IMG/VR virus record: IMGVR_UViG_3300034103_000204
Coordinates: 1 to 33,765 of that record
Reading direction: 5' to 3' (one strand)
Source of the DNA: a virus
Length of the DNA stretch: 33,765 nucleotides
Shown here: piece by piece, positions 13,872 through 21,262 of the stretch
Numbering within the stretch: position 1 is the stretch's first letter
Layout: each line of letters starts with the position of its first letter
Program-made: the position numbers and the translations under genes
The notes under the pieces: generated by a model
The model's database searches: none
Seen by the model: the letters and a program-made list of their open reading frames with translations, nothing else
Told to the model about the DNA's origin: nothing

Positions 13872-14674
13872 TCCTGTTCCTCATAATCTGTAAAGCAACC
13901 GCAGCCACCAATGTCTAGATCATCAAATAGTTCTGGTTGCTGTTCTTTGCGTTGTCTTATGACTTTTAGTGGCAATCGCTTCACTTCACCGTTTACAGTT
14001 TCTTTCAGTATTGAAACATCACCTAATTGCTCTTGCAATAAAGATTCTTGATGTTCCCATTCTGCAAATCGTTCAGGCATTACATCCAACAGTTTCTTGA
14101 ATTGCGCTTGGCCTGCTCTTACGCATCCACCACCACAATTATTATGAGCAAAGCCCATTGCATAAAGTCGCGGTGGTTCTAGTTGTTCTGACAAAGCCCA
14201 TTGAATCAAATCTTGTTTATCTAGATACGGTGGTTCAGTCAATGGTGCTTCAGCTTTAAAGGGTAAATAGTTTCTTACAATAGCCGGGAGCCTATGAATC
14301 TCTGACCAGTCAATTCCAACATAAACAACTGTGTTATCTGGATCGCAGTTTTCATCTAACCATTCTCTAGCTGGTTTCTGTTTTAGAACGTGTGAGCAAT
14401 TAGCAAGTCTTGAATTGCCTAGAAACTTCTTATCACTAAACACTTCCCAAATGTTTCTGCCATCCATAACAGTCACAACTGGTGCGCCTAAGTTATCTGC
14501 TGCATCTTTAATAAACCTATAGGTATCTTCATCTTCGCCTATGTGAGGATTGTCTGTATTGCCCTTAACGTCACTAAACAAAAGTGTTACGTCATCTGCG
14601 CCATACTTTGCAACAACACGTTTAGCCGTTGCCCAACTACCAATGCCACCTGAGAACATCACAACGTGCTTCAT
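13868..14674 (-). CDS. PAPS-reductase-like PP-loop ATP pyrophosphatase family protein
   Basis: A 268-residue adenine-nucleotide alpha-hydrolase. The PP-loop is FSGGIGSWATAK (7-18), followed by LLFSDVKGNT and a Cys at 93. A C-terminal cysteine group (NNCGGGCVRAGQ, Cys180 and Cys184; GGCGC, Cys258 and Cys260) could hold an Fe-S cluster or zinc. The family includes PAPS reductase, DndC-type DNA sulfur enzymes and tRNA-modifying enzymes. With two DNA methyltransferases nearby, a nucleotide- or DNA-modification role is plausible but unproven, and no other sulfur-pathway gene is present. It overlaps both neighbours by 4 bases. Confidence 0.78.
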   Translation of the reverse strand: MKHVVMFSGGIGSWATAKRVVAKYGADDVTLLFSDVKGNTDNPHIGEDEDTYRFIKDAADNLGAPVVTVMDGRNIWEVFSDKKFLGNSRLANCSHVLKQKPAREWLDENCDPDNTVVYVGIDWSEIHRLPAIVRNYLPFKAEAPLTEPPYLDKQDLIQWALSEQLEPPRLYAMGFAHNNCGGGCVRAGQAQFKKLLDVMPERFAEWEHQESLLQEQLGDVSILKETVNGEVKRLPLKVIRQRKEQQPELFDDLDIGGCGCFTDYEEQE

Positions 14675-15447
14675 TGTTCTAGTTCCTTTGTATCGTTCTC
14701 TAGGTTCTTTAACCAGTCCATAGTCTTAGTGAACTTGCTTTGCTTGCTACCGCGCTGTGCTGCCAGTCGTAGCTGATCGTATTGCTTACGCAACTTGCCG
14801 GGACTCATAATGTTTCCACGCCAGAACTCATCTGCCTGACACCACTCAATCGCTTTGGTGATCTGCTCCCAGCTGCGTTCATCTATCCGGTGCAGTCGTT
14901 CCATGTCACTTAGCCACTTATCAGTAACCTGTGGCCTGCGTGATCCGTTGGATTCAATTAGGTCAGCTAGTAACTTGCAAGCCTGATGAATCTCGTCACC
15001 GTAGGTGCGAGTATTAAGTTCATTGGTTCTAAGTTCTATATGGTTATTAGTTTGTTCACCACTGGTGGGTATAGGGGTATCACCACTGGTGGGTATAGGT
15101 CTACCCACTGATGATGATAGGTATCTGCAATTTACAACGCTTGAAGTGTGAACGTGATACAGGTTAGAAGTCCAGTCACCGTCTTTATTCTTACGGTTGA
15201 TCTGGCACAACGCACCCATTTCAATTAGTTCTTTCTTAGCCCTATCCATTGTGTTGGATGACGTGCCTAACTGCTCTGCTAACTTCCGGCGCGACCAGTA
15301 ACTAACACCACGTTTGTTATCCCCGTTCTTGCGCAGCACTAGGTATAACTTGATAGCCGTAGCTGAAACATCAGACTCAAACACCCAGTTAGGAATCTGC
15401 TGAAACGGTAAAGGCTCAACGTGTATTTCTGCTTTGTCGTTGTCCAT
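14671..15447 (-). CDS. Winged-helix DNA-binding protein, probable replication initiator
   Basis: A 258-residue protein. The N-terminal ~100 residues form a winged helix-turn-helix (SATAIKLYLVLRKNG; SRRKLAEQLGTSSNTMDRAKKELIEMGAL), like phage replisome-organiser proteins. The C-terminal half (~130-250) is helical (SWEQITKAIEWCQADEFWRGNIMSPGKLRKQYDQLR), which is typical of the helicase-loading part of such proteins. A tandem 18-base repeat in the linker (15057-15074 and 15081-15098) encodes PIPTSG twice, with a related third segment; if this gene contains the origin, that is a candidate spot. No polymerase or helicase is encoded, so it would recruit host machinery. Confidence 0.72.
   Translation of the reverse strand: MDNDKAEIHVEPLPFQQIPNWVFESDVSATAIKLYLVLRKNGDNKRGVSYWSRRKLAEQLGTSSNTMDRAKKELIEMGALCQINRKNKDGDWTSNLYHVHTSSVVNCRYLSSSVGRPIPTSGDTPIPTSGEQTNNHIELRTNELNTRTYGDEIHQACKLLADLIESNGSRRPQVTDKWLSDMERLHRIDERSWEQITKAIEWCQADEFWRGNIMSPGKLRKQYDQLRLAAQRGSKQSKFTKTMDWLKNLENDTKELEQ
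15057..15107. repeat. Short direct repeats inside the replication initiator gene
   Basis: The 18-base sequence CACCACTGGTGGGTATAG occurs at 15057-15074 and again at 15081-15098. A partial copy (GTCTACCCACTGATGATG) follows. CCACTGGTGG is itself a perfect 10-base palindrome. Iterated palindromes within an initiator gene are where phage origins often lie, as in lambda O, but this could equally be just a Pro-Thr-Ser-Gly linker. Confidence 0.6.
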
Positions 15448-15752
15448 TACAGGTTTTCTTGGAACTCGACTTTAGACCACTTCAAGCGCAAGGCTTCAGC
15501 TACTGCTTGACGTTCAATCTGTGGCAAGTTAGCGATCTCGTCAAGGCTGACTTCAACCATTTCAGAACCACATAGGAACTCTAGAACTGCAACTATAACT
15601 AGCTGGTGTTCGTCAAATTCTGGTTCATCTATGTTGTCTATTACTTCCCAGACCTTAGCCCAATCAACCGGCGTGACGGCATCATGATTTGCAAATAGTT
15701 TGTGGTCTGCCATCCACGTTGTTTGCACTAGCTGTTCACTTGGTGTTCTCAT
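15447..15752 (-). CDS. Hypothetical acidic protein
   Basis: A 101-residue protein, MRTPSEQLVQTTWMADHKLF onward, acidic and probably helical (VDWAKVWEVIDNIDEPEFDEHQ). I chose ATG 15752 because AGGAG lies 7 bases upstream and it overlaps the preceding stop (ATGA); the frame itself continues to 15827 but there it only shadows the ribbon-helix-helix gene. It ends in a TAATG overlap with the replication initiator. The function is unknown. Confidence 0.65.
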   Translation of the reverse strand: MRTPSEQLVQTTWMADHKLFANHDAVTPVDWAKVWEVIDNIDEPEFDEHQLVIVAVLEFLCGSEMVEVSLDEIANLPQIERQAVAEALRLKWSKVEFQENL

Positions 15753-15907
15753 TGCTTTGCTCCTGTCATTAGTTCTATTGCTGATCTGATTACTTGACTT
15801 ACGTTTGCGTTGTGCTGGTGCGCCCACTGTCTAACTGCAAGCATCTGCTCACTGTTAAGGCGTAGGGCAATCATGTTGTCTTTGTTTTCTTTCTGTTCGT
15901 CAGCCAT
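15749..15907 (-). CDS. Ribbon-helix-helix DNA-binding protein (52 aa)
   Basis: The frame starts at ATG 15907 with AAGGAG 7 bases upstream, overlaps the methyltransferase stop by 8 bases and ends in an ATGA overlap with the next gene. Residues 12-48 match the CopG/Arc ribbon-helix-helix pattern: a short beta strand MIALRL, helix NSEQMLAVRQWAHQHN, then the NVSQVIRSAIELM helix with the conserved VSxxIRxAI element. Such proteins dimerise and bind operators, so it may regulate early promoters. It is short but very well supported. Confidence 0.82.
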   Translation of the reverse strand: MADEQKENKDNMIALRLNSEQMLAVRQWAHQHNANVSQVIRSAIELMTGAKQ

Positions 15908-16853
15908 TTGCCAACTCCTTTTCTATTTCGTTTAATAGCGGTGCGTCATTGTAAATACGATCAACCGCTAATTCTGCATAGTCTGGATTAAGTTCAGTGC
16001 CTACAAAGTTTCTGTTGTGTCTTAGTGCCACCATCCCAACAGTTCCAGAACCTGTAAATGGATCAAGCACCGTATCGCCAGCTGCTGAACCTGCAAGTAT
16101 GCAAGGCTCAACAAGCGCTTCAGGCATTACTGCAAAGTGCGCGCCTTTGTAGGGCTTGGTTGCAACTGTCCAAACGTCACGTTTGTTACGTTTTCCATCT
16201 AGTGCTGAAGTTCCTAAATTTTGAGTGTCTTTTCCACCATTTTGAACGTGCAACGCATAAGGGTTAGGCTTGGATTCTTTGTGTTCCGTAGTTGCATCTT
16301 CCTTTATTGCTACATGATCATAAAAATACTGACGTGATTTAGTCAAAAGAAAAACGTATTCGTGTGACTTTGTGCATCTATCGGTAACTGATTCAGGCAT
16401 TGGATTAGGCTTAGCCCAGATAATGTCTTGTCTTAGATACCAGCCGTCAGCCTGTAATGCGAATGCTAAACGCCAAGGAATACCAACAAGGTCTTTTGGC
16501 TTGAGTCCGTCAGGGATAGTGCGCTTTCTAGTGTTATCGTTCACACCTGCCTTCTGTTTAACTTTTCCACTAGTCCCGTTCGTATTGCCTTCTTTGGTGG
16601 ATGCGTAGCTATCACCAATGTTTAACCAAAGTGTGCCGTCATCTTTTAGCACGCGCCGCACTTGCCTAAACACTTCAACCATTTGATCAACGTATTGCTG
16701 CGGTGTTTCTTCTAACCCGATCTGATCGCCTTCACCGTAGTCACGCAAGCCCCAGTATGGCGGTGACGTTATGCAGGTTTGAACTGACTGCTCAGGTAGT
16801 AGCTGCAATGCAGTTCTAACATCACCAATAATGATCTTTGCTTTACTCATCAT
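15900..16853 (-). CDS. Site-specific DNA methyltransferase (TSPPY type, probably N4-cytosine)
   Basis: A 317-residue DNA amino-methyltransferase. The catalytic motif SPPY (30-33, in TSPPYWGLRDYG) comes first and the SAM-binding loop DPFTGSGT (264-271) near the end, the beta-class order. An S at the first motif position is more common in N4-cytosine enzymes, while the other enzyme of this phage has DPPY. TKSHEYVFLLTKS (161-173) is the usual motif between them. No restriction endonuclease partner is visible, so it is probably for self-protection or regulation. A second ATG lies one codon in. Confidence 0.9.
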   Translation of the reverse strand: MMSKAKIIIGDVRTALQLLPEQSVQTCITSPPYWGLRDYGEGDQIGLEETPQQYVDQMVEVFRQVRRVLKDDGTLWLNIGDSYASTKEGNTNGTSGKVKQKAGVNDNTRKRTIPDGLKPKDLVGIPWRLAFALQADGWYLRQDIIWAKPNPMPESVTDRCTKSHEYVFLLTKSRQYFYDHVAIKEDATTEHKESKPNPYALHVQNGGKDTQNLGTSALDGKRNKRDVWTVATKPYKGAHFAVMPEALVEPCILAGSAAGDTVLDPFTGSGTVGMVALRHNRNFVGTELNPDYAELAVDRIYNDAPLLNEIEKELANG

Positions 16854-16861
16854 TCGCCTGC

Positions 16862-17098
16862 TTACGATTCATCTAGTAAACCATCTTCTATGTCATTCAA
16901 AACTTCATCCCAAAGTTCAGCCTTAGTCATGCTGTAACGATCAAATTCAAAACACAAGACCCCAGATAAGTTAGATGCCCAGACCTTGCCCTCCGGTGCG
17001 ACTATTTCAATTTCGTCAAAATCGTATTTGCCGGGGTCTTGAGTTAATGCTGCACCTAGCTGCTCTAGTGCTTTGCTGACTTGTTGCTTTGTAGCCAT
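16862..17098 (-). CDS. Hypothetical acidic protein
   Basis: A 78-residue acidic protein (VSKALEQLGAALTQDPGKYDFDEIEIVAPEGKVW... ending DIEDGLLDES) with alternating helix and strand segments. I see no known motif. Only 2 bases separate its ATG from the upstream stop, so it belongs to the operon that starts at leader copy 2. Confidence 0.6.
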   Translation of the reverse strand: MATKQQVSKALEQLGAALTQDPGKYDFDEIEIVAPEGKVWASNLSGVLCFEFDRYSMTKAELWDEVLNDIEDGLLDES

Positions 17099-17100
17099 TG

Positions 17101-17358
17101 TTATTCACCTAATCCTGTTGCTGTCCAAGTGTCACCGTCAATTTCTAAAATGATTAAATTCTTTTCGGCTAAACTTTTCAGCGAATTGAAGATGCTTAAT
17201 CTGCTGCCTTCCTCGAAGCGTGGATGGCTTGCGTGTGTGTCTGAACTTTTTACAACTGCACCTATTGCAATTTTTTCGTAAAGAAAAATTTCCTGCCACG
17301 TTAATCCAATGCCGATCATTCTCTGCTTGTGAATAGGGTTTACGTTTTCACTAAACAT
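17101..17358 (-). CDS. Hypothetical protein behind hairpin leader copy 2
   Basis: An 85-residue protein from ATG 17358 (MFSENVNPIHK). This start is chosen because the conserved leader ends just before it; the frame is open back to 17430, but that part overlaps the promoter and hairpin. The second half (SRLSIFNSLKSLAEKNLIILEIDGDTWTATGLG) resembles a winged-helix layout. The function is unknown. It would be the first gene of an operon running toward the replication genes. Confidence 0.65.
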   Translation of the reverse strand: MFSENVNPIHKQRMIGIGLTWQEIFLYEKIAIGAVVKSSDTHASHPRFEEGSRLSIFNSLKSLAEKNLIILEIDGDTWTATGLGE

Positions 17359-17481
17359 TTGCTTTCTCTTTTCTGTCCTAGCAGGTTGCCCTGCGCCTAT
17401 GTAATGATCATTGCACCTTTTGTTATACAAGTCAAGCCCATTTGCAAAATAGCCAATTTACCGCGTGTCTATTGGGTTTTT
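17359..17481 (-). promoter_or_regulatory. Promoter-leader element, copy 2 (GNRA hairpin plus upstream block)
   Basis: On the minus strand, -35 TTGACT (17435-17430), a 17-base spacer, -10 AATGAT (17412-17407), then ACATAGGC, a hairpin GCAGG-GCAA-CCTGC (17381-17394), TAGGACA (17374-17380) and the ATG at 17358. Upstream, a 26-base block (17456-17481) is identical to 28815-28840, and GTCAAGCCCATTT (17431-17443) is also shared. This is the same arrangement as copy 1. Confidence 0.75.
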
Positions 17482-17488
17482 GGGCAAA

Positions 17489-17528
17489 GTAAATGCCACC
17501 CGACAAAGCATAAGCAGGTGGCATTTAC
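17489..17528 (-). terminator. Terminator-like perfect inverted repeat
   Basis: Arms 17489-17500 and 17517-17528 (GTAAATGCCACC and its exact complement) form a 12-bp stem with a 16-base loop just after the stop codon of the gene at 17543. Only three Ts follow on the minus strand, so it may be a weak terminator or a processing or 3'-end stability hairpin. It separates the preceding genes from promoter copy 2. Confidence 0.6.
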
Positions 17529-17542
17529 GGTCTAGGGATCGC

Positions 17543-17764
17543 CTAGAGCTGCGCAAGTCTTGACAGTCTAGCGCGTAAGTGCGCCAAATACACAATGGCA
17601 TCATCTAGTTCTTCCAGCGTTTCTAAAACGATCTGCTCACCTGATTTAGTTTCAATGCTCTGTTCAGTTCCGCGTGAGTATTGCTCGTCACCTGTACCCA
17701 TAATGCGTGAGCGCAACGACTCAACACAGCGCGTAACTTGATCAGCTAGTTCTTCACTTGTCAT
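17543..17764 (-). CDS. Hypothetical protein with MazG-like C-terminal motif
   Basis: A 73-residue protein. The C-terminal helix LETLEELDDAIVYLAHLRARL resembles the second acidic helix (EExxD) of MazG-type nucleotide pyrophosphohydrolases. The first acidic motif is not evident, so an active enzyme is doubtful. RIMGTGDEQYS in the middle is a pattern I associate with small phage proteins. It overlaps the preceding small zinc protein by 11 bases. Confidence 0.6.
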   Translation of the reverse strand: MTSEELADQVTRCVESLRSRIMGTGDEQYSRGTEQSIETKSGEQIVLETLEELDDAIVYLAHLRARLSRLAQL

Positions 17765-17858
17765 GGACTAACCTCAATTCACTACATACACGGCAGGTTT
17801 CATAATCGCCTTCTGTTGATCTGACATACAACCAATCGTGGCTACAAGATTTTGGCAT
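17754..17858 (-). CDS. Very small zinc-binding-type protein (34 aa)
   Basis: The frame starts at ATG 17858 inside the end of the phosphoesterase gene, with GGTGGG upstream. It contains CSHDWLYVRS then CRVC: a C-x-H...CxxC pattern common in tiny phage zinc proteins. It overlaps both neighbours. The function is unknown. Confidence 0.55.
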   Translation of the reverse strand: MPKSCSHDWLYVRSTEGDYETCRVCSELRLVHDK

Positions 17859-19020
17859 CATCCCACCTACCTTGTCCAACTGTTAGCGTGAGCATTCCTG
17901 CCGGTGCTGCTTGACCTGATGAGTTCTCAAACCAAGTTGAACCACCGTCTAACGATGGTGCTTGTATCCAAGTCTTGCGACCTGACTGTTCAATCTTTAA
18001 GTGGTGATAGTGACCAGTCAATAACAACGTGGCTTCACCAATGTCTTGTTGCCCATGCGCCATGTTCTTCCACCACTCCACCGCTTTACCCCTGCATTGG
18101 TGTCCGTGTGCAAGGCCAACAACTGTGCCAGCCATGTCTAGGGTTACGGTCAAAGTGTCGTACTTAGGGAATGTGAAACTGACGTGCTTGTAATCAGGGT
18201 GATCTGCCAGCGCATCTGCAACGGCTGAAGCTGCATCTAGTGCAAATGAATCTGTGTAAGTCGTAGCCATTGAGTTACCAACGCGCACTGCTTCATCATG
18301 GTTACCGGGAACGCAAGGAACAATCACGCGGTCAGCTAGTGGCGCGAATGTTTTAACCATGTGCAATAGCAACCTGCGATAGACACGAATCTGAGCAGTA
18401 AGGTCTAGGTCTGTACGCCAAACATTCTTGCCGCCTTGACTGTTAAACCCTTCAATGCAGTCACCCAGTTGCGGTAGGTAGATCGTTCCAATGTCGCGCC
18501 CTGCCTTACGCAGTTCTTTGAGTCTGACAACGGCTAAATCTGTCTTGTGTAATACGTTTTGAATGATCTCGTCAGAGCCACCACCGTCAATCTTTCCAAC
18601 CTGTGTGTCTGCTAGCACCACAACGTAGGCTTGCGTGGCTCTGCGTGGCTCTGTGGGCTTCCTAGAGGTATTGCGTGGCTTCCACTTCCCTACTATTTCC
18701 AGCAGGTCATCTATCGGGACAGACCTAGAACCACTATGAGGTACGAATGTAGCCCTAAAAGATTCCAGCCACTCGCCATCCCAACGCTGCCACTTGCTAC
18801 GGCGTAGCCCTGTGATGCGCCACTTAGCAGGGTCTAGTTCAAACTCAGCTAGAAGTTCCGCGTGGTCAGGTTCATCACCTGCTGGTCTTGGAACTGATCG
18901 CAGAACGCCACCGCTTGAGTCATACTCAATGCCCGGCTCAAAGCCTTTGGGGATTTCTTTAGCAACGCGCTTGCGCTGTTCGTCATCACCCATCTTTGAT
19001 AGATCATCTTTAAGGCTCAT
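17842..19020 (-). CDS. Calcineurin-like metallophosphoesterase
   Basis: A 392-residue protein from ATG 19020 (ATGA overlap with the upstream gene). The metal-binding motifs appear in order: VLADTQVG (~136-143, Asp-x-Gln instead of the usual Asp-x-His), LPQLGDCIEGF (~182-192), VPGNHDE (~237-243), GLAHGHQ, and LLTGHYHH near the C-terminus. The N-terminal ~125 residues are not recognised and may bind DNA or a partner. Mre11/SbcD-type phage phosphoesterases act as nucleases; the substrate here is not known. It lies between the lysis genes and the early genes. Confidence 0.88.
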   Translation of the reverse strand: MSLKDDLSKMGDDEQRKRVAKEIPKGFEPGIEYDSSGGVLRSVPRPAGDEPDHAELLAEFELDPAKWRITGLRRSKWQRWDGEWLESFRATFVPHSGSRSVPIDDLLEIVGKWKPRNTSRKPTEPRRATQAYVVVLADTQVGKIDGGGSDEIIQNVLHKTDLAVVRLKELRKAGRDIGTIYLPQLGDCIEGFNSQGGKNVWRTDLDLTAQIRVYRRLLLHMVKTFAPLADRVIVPCVPGNHDEAVRVGNSMATTYTDSFALDAASAVADALADHPDYKHVSFTFPKYDTLTVTLDMAGTVVGLAHGHQCRGKAVEWWKNMAHGQQDIGEATLLLTGHYHHLKIEQSGRKTWIQAPSLDGGSTWFENSSGQAAPAGMLTLTVGQGRWDDAKIL

Positions 19021-19259
19021 GGGCATTTACATCCTTCCGCATTTGTCTTGCGGTTACGGTGTCGGTTTATTGTTTGTCGGCTTATCTTGTAGCCGTTCTT
19101 GTTTAGAATCAACGCCAGATTAGTAGGGCTTGAATCAGGATCATCTAGTGCTTTGTTAAGTGCTTTGGCTTCACTTGCATTTAGGGTCTTGATTATCTCA
19201 GCAACGGTGCAACCGGGTTTCTTGTGTCTTACGTTTTCTAGATCGTCAAGTAAGGCCAT
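19017..19259 (-). CDS. Helix-turn-helix protein
   Basis: An 80-residue protein from ATG 19259, with AAAGGTGG upstream; GTG 19268 would be slightly longer. The segment LALILNKNGYKISRQTINRHRNRK is a helix-turn-helix with a basic recognition helix, preceded by a helical part (TVAEIIKTLNASEAKALNKALDD). The C-terminus ends CKCP. Such small HTH proteins commonly precede the phosphoesterase in actinophages. It could be a local regulator. Confidence 0.72.
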   Translation of the reverse strand: MALLDDLENVRHKKPGCTVAEIIKTLNASEAKALNKALDDPDSSPTNLALILNKNGYKISRQTINRHRNRKTNAEGCKCP

Positions 19260-19301
19260 TGTGACCACCTTTCGTCTAGATAAGTCTAGAGCGCAGGTAC
19301 G

Positions 19302-19580
19302 TCAGGAAGCGGATTTCTTAGCGCGTGTCGGCTTAGTAACCAGTTCTTCTATTGAGTTCAAGCGATAGTCAAGGTCTTTAACATTTGATTCAATGCGGTT
19401 TACGGTTCTAGCTACGTCTGCAAGGCTCTTGCCGCCGTTGGCATCTGGGTGCAAAGCGTAAGTAGCGGTGTCAATGTATGCCTTTATGGGCTTAACAATC
19501 GCCCACTTGATAAACATTCCAAATAAAACAGCGATTGCAGTTAGCGCGCCTGCGTATTGCCCTAGTTCAATGAGTCCCAT
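19302..19580 (-). CDS. Single-TM protein with coiled coil, holin-like
   Basis: A 92-residue protein. Residues ~8-30 (QYAGALTAIAVLFGMFIKWAIV) form one membrane helix, followed by a polar helical part with heptad-like spacing (ADVARTVNRIESNVKDLDYRLNSIEELV) and a basic tail. This TM-plus-coiled-coil layout in a lysis cassette is typical of second holins or holin-modulating proteins. Its position after the endopeptidase supports a lysis role. Confidence 0.68.
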   Translation of the reverse strand: MGLIELGQYAGALTAIAVLFGMFIKWAIVKPIKAYIDTATYALHPDANGGKSLADVARTVNRIESNVKDLDYRLNSIEELVTKPTRAKKSAS

Positions 19581-19975
19581 TACGCAATAGCCAACTTTGT
19601 TTCACGAGTTGTGACTTTTGCCTTGCCGTTTGCCTTAACCATAAAGACAACAGGCTGACCCTTGATAGCTTGGAACATCCAAGTATCTTTGATGAACGTA
19701 GTGCCACCTTTCTTAAGCGACTTAGTTTCATAACCAGTTGCATCATTTAACTTTGCAGGATCGCGCACCCACTTAATTACTAACTCAGTTGCGCCACCAA
19801 TTTTGGGTGACTCAATGTTTAGATAGGCAGACCAGATTGCGCCTGTCTTAGTGGACTCAGTTGGAACTAACGGCATCTTTCCGCCGGCTTCAATGATTGT
19901 CCAGACGTTAGGTTTTAGAACCTGTGTTGGTGGCTTGCTCTTAGCATCTGACTTGCGGCTTATGTATTGACTCAT
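19580..19975 (-). CDS. Lysis-module protein of unknown function
   Basis: A 131-residue protein from ATG 19975, overlapping the endopeptidase stop (ATGA); the frame extends to 20020. It appears mostly beta (GAIWSAYLNIESPKIGGATELVIKWVRDP) with a Lys-rich start (SRKSDAKSKPP). No catalytic motif is seen. Its place right behind the endopeptidase suggests a cell-wall-binding or virion-associated role, but this is inference. Confidence 0.62.
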   Translation of the reverse strand: MSQYISRKSDAKSKPPTQVLKPNVWTIIEAGGKMPLVPTESTKTGAIWSAYLNIESPKIGGATELVIKWVRDPAKLNDATGYETKSLKKGGTTFIKDTWMFQAIKGQPVVFMVKANGKAKVTTRETKLAIA

Positions 19976-20397
19976 GCCTTTAACCACCTTTGAGGATTGA
20001 CGTGCTTGCGCGGATTCCAAGTACGGCTTGCAAGAATCTGAAAGTGCAGATGTGGGCCTGTGCTTCGACCTGTATTTCCAGACCAGCCAATTAAATCCCC
20101 ACGCTCAACGCGCTGACCAACAGCTAGAGCAACCTTAGACAAGTGACAGTAACCAGCCCATAAGCCTGCATCACCATCTTTGAACTTGTCGTTGTCCACG
20201 ATCACATGAATACCAAATGCAGAACCCCAGCCCTTGCGGAACTTGTGTACCCCTGAATGAACTACCCTGCCCGACACGGCTGCATAAACTGGCGTTCCAA
20301 CTTTGGCTGCGCCGTCTATGCCTTTATGGATTCCGCCGTTGCTGTATTTAACGCCATACGGAAATGTAGTGCGCCATGCCTTTAGGGGATAAGCCAT
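19972..20397 (-). CDS. M23 (LytM-type) peptidoglycan endopeptidase
   Basis: A 141-residue single-domain zinc peptidase. The Zn ligands are His24 and Asp28 in GGIHKGIDG and His118 in HLHF, and His85 (GYCHLS) and His116 are the catalytic histidines. The core TPVYAAVSGRVVHSG and VERGDLIGWSGNTGRSTGPHLHFQI is classical. There is no signal peptide, so release should need the adjacent holin. It probably cuts peptide cross-bridges at lysis. Its ATG overlaps the holin stop by one base. Confidence 0.92.
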   Translation of the reverse strand: MAYPLKAWRTTFPYGVKYSNGGIHKGIDGAAKVGTPVYAAVSGRVVHSGVHKFRKGWGSAFGIHVIVDNDKFKDGDAGLWAGYCHLSKVALAVGQRVERGDLIGWSGNTGRSTGPHLHFQILASRTWNPRKHVNPQRWLKA

Positions 20398-20612
20398 TAC
20401 TCATCCACGCCTACATCATTACCAAAGCGTTCGTCAGCTGGATTCAACCACGAAACTAGAACAGGCAAAGATGAAGCGAGTGCAATAGCAACTGCCGGGT
20501 GAAGGTTAAGGTCATTAGCGTTAATGATTACCCAACCTAAAAGACCTGCACCAAATGTGCGTAGGAATGAAGCTAGTGGTGATGTGGCGAACCAGATTTG
20601 TATTTGTTCCAT
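20397..20612 (-). CDS. Holin
   Basis: A 71-residue protein with two probable membrane helices (~13-31, SFLRTFGAGLLGWVIINAN; ~38-57, HPAVAIALASSLPVLVSWLN) and an acidic C-terminal tail (ADERFGNDVGVDE). Size, topology and position immediately before the endopeptidase fit a class II-type phage holin. AAGGAAA precedes ATG 20612. Confidence 0.82.
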   Translation of the reverse strand: MEQIQIWFATSPLASFLRTFGAGLLGWVIINANDLNLHPAVAIALASSLPVLVSWLNPADERFGNDVGVDE

Positions 20613-20621
20613 TGTGTTTCC

Positions 20622-21230
20622 TTATGCTGCTTCGTAAGTAATTTGAAATGCTAAGGTATCGCCTGTTCCCCAAAGTCCCGGAACTGATCCACCAATAATT
20701 TGAGTGACGGTTACATATGTAGCACTTGCTACTTGTGCAACTATGCGTAATGAAGTTGTGCTTTCAAGACGGGCAATTAGTGCGTATTGAGATCCAGCAA
20801 CGCTTGAATAGCAATTCCAAGAAAGAAAAGTGGAAGCAGCCGTGACTGGCAAGGTCACGCGCATATCTGTTCCCTTTGTAGTCGAACTACCCAATGTAAA
20901 AAATCCTCTTGCAATAACAGTTTTGCCAATCTGCGCATAAGTCGCATTCCAAGTTCCGTTGCCATTCAGCCAACCGCCACCTAAAACTGGTGACCAACTC
21001 TGCCACGCGCCAATAGGCAACGCAGGAACCCACGCTGAACCGTTGTAGTAGTCAATCTCATCGTTGTCTAAAGTCAGCGACAACAAACCTTCAGTTGGTG
21101 TTGGAATTGCAGACGAACGCGCAGCATCAGTTGCGAAGTTCATAACGGACTGATCCATTAGGTAATCATTTAATTCTTGCGCTAGTAGAACTTCACCAGC
21201 AACAAATGTTTTCCGACCTTCGCCAGCCAT
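20622..21230 (-). CDS. Tail fibre / receptor-binding-type protein
   Basis: A 202-residue protein. It starts MAGEGRKTFVAGEVLLAQELNDYLMDQSVMNFA, an N-terminal attachment segment common in actinophage minor tail proteins, followed by a DYYNGSAWVPALP hinge and a beta-rich C-terminal domain (QSWSPVLGGGWLNGNGTWNATYAQIGKTVIARG...) of the sort found in fibre tips. It is the last structural gene before lysis and a good candidate for host-surface binding. Confidence 0.72.
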   Translation of the reverse strand: MAGEGRKTFVAGEVLLAQELNDYLMDQSVMNFATDAARSSAIPTPTEGLLSLTLDNDEIDYYNGSAWVPALPIGAWQSWSPVLGGGWLNGNGTWNATYAQIGKTVIARGFFTLGSSTTKGTDMRVTLPVTAASTFLSWNCYSSVAGSQYALIARLESTTSLRIVAQVASATYVTVTQIIGGSVPGLWGTGDTLAFQITYEAA

Positions 21231-21262
21231 TGTTTAACTCCTATGTATTGGTTGTTTTAAGT

